Below, piece by piece: positions 15,394-15,978 of a stretch of DNA of 15,978 bases. This DNA comes from Bacteroides_E sp964528875 (GTDB lineage Bacteria > Bacteroidota > Bacteroidia > Bacteroidales > Bacteroidaceae): the NCBI GenBank assembly GCA_964528875.1, contig CAZGUI010000058.1, positions 1-15,978 on the forward strand, in the 5' to 3' direction. The position numbers were made by a program, and so were the translations under genes. The notes below the pieces were generated by a model. The model had not been told where the DNA came from. It searched no databases and saw only the letters and a program-made list of their open reading frames with translations. The stretch's first letter is position 1, and each line of letters opens with the position of its first letter.

Positions 15394-15978
15394 ATGATTT
15401 CTTTAACTTCAGATCATTCATTATGGGGTTATAAACTACTACAGGAAGAATCTAAAATCACCCATTTTGTTACACACAGGAAAGGGGGAGTAAGTTCTAA
15501 ATCCGGATATGAAAGTTTTAACCTATCACCATACAGTGGTGATGAAGAAGTTTCTATTCAGAAAAATAAAGAAATATTATTCTCATCTCTGAATAAAAAG
15601 CCTAAATGGTTTATACAACCGTATCAAACGCACCAAGATAAAGTCTTGAATATTGATACTCATTTCTTATCACTTACTAAAGAAGAACAAACAGAACAAC
15701 TCAATGGCATAGATGCGTTAATCACTCAAGTTCCCAATTGTTGCATAACTGTTGCTACTGCAGATTGTGTACCTATTATGATTTATGATACTAATAATCA
15801 AGTAGTTGCTATTGTTCACTCGGGATGGAGAGGTACTTTACTACGTATAGTAGAACAAACAGTAGGACAAATGAAAGACCTATATCTTTCTAATTATCAA
15901 GATTTTAAAGTGTGTTTAGGACCATCCATTTCATTAGAATCATTCGAAGTGGGAGAGGAGGTCTATGAAGCTTTCCTC
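15394..15978 (+). CDS. pgeF: Laccase-domain protein PgeF/YfiH, cut by window end
   Basis: An open frame starts at ATG 15394 and runs without a stop to the last base, giving 195 residues of a family usually about 240-270 long. The multicopper-oxidase-like YfiH/DUF152 fold is recognised by its three metal-binding residues: His80 in QTHQDKV, Cys125 in TADCVPI and His142 in VHSGWRGT. THRKGGVSS (27-35) and LGPSIS near the cut end are also typical. Members have been described as peptidoglycan editing factor, as purine nucleoside phosphorylase or adenosine deaminase, and as polyphenol oxidase. Which activity applies here cannot be told. Its place after hpt-adk-obg, 7 bases from obg, makes co-transcription nearly certain. 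Confidence 0.92.
   Translation, partial: MISLTSDHSLWGYKLLQEESKITHFVTHRKGGVSSKSGYESFNLSPYSGDEEVSIQKNKEILFSSLNKKPKWFIQPYQTHQDKVLNIDTHFLSLTKEEQTEQLNGIDALITQVPNCCITVATADCVPIMIYDTNNQVVAIVHSGWRGTLLRIVEQTVGQMKDLYLSNYQDFKVCLGPSISLESFEVGEEVYEAFL

Overview
The window looks like chromosome from an AT-rich member of the Bacteroidota, most likely order Bacteroidales (about one-third GC by eye). Three things support this: a SusC/SusD pair, Bacteroides-type -7 promoter boxes (TAnnTTTG), and the housekeeping run hpt-adk-obg-pgeF with an Obg that ends in an acidic tail. There are twelve credible protein genes, the last cut by the window edge. I see no rRNA, tRNA, CRISPR array, insertion sequence or phage gene.

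Left part (1-5276, + strand): a TonB-dependent SusC-type transporter and its SusD-type surface lipoprotein, 14 bases apart. No glycoside hydrolase, sigma/anti-sigma pair or hybrid two-component sensor is visible beside them, so the substrate is unknown. Two hairpin terminators lie between susD and the convergent operon that follows.

Middle (5499-9570, - strand): a compact three-gene operon transcribed glpT, then a glycerophosphodiester phosphodiesterase lipoprotein (GlpQ-like), then a phosphate-selective OprO/OprP-type porin, with gaps of 37 and 24 bases. Together these would let phosphate esters cross the outer membrane, release glycerol-3-phosphate from glycerophosphodiesters, and import it in exchange for phosphate. 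Upstream of glpT is a gene-poor stretch of about 1.5 kb. It holds a long hairpin and a few short repeats, and I could not recognise a gene in it.

Right part (11113-15978): a PAP2 membrane phosphatase (+), then a Crp/Fnr-type regulator followed by a SugE/Gdx-like small multidrug-resistance transporter (both -). Divergent from these is the + strand run hpt (purine salvage), adk (adenylate kinase), obg (ribosome-associated GTPase) and pgeF/yfiH (laccase-domain protein, incomplete). Exact TAnnTTTG boxes lie just before the PAP2, sugE and hpt starts. The one before PAP2 supports a start ten codons inside the longest reading frame.

No clearly new biological system stands out. The most interesting points are the porin-GlpQ-GlpT route with a possibly surface-exposed GlpQ beside an enzyme-less SusC/D pair, and the structured gene desert upstream of glpT.
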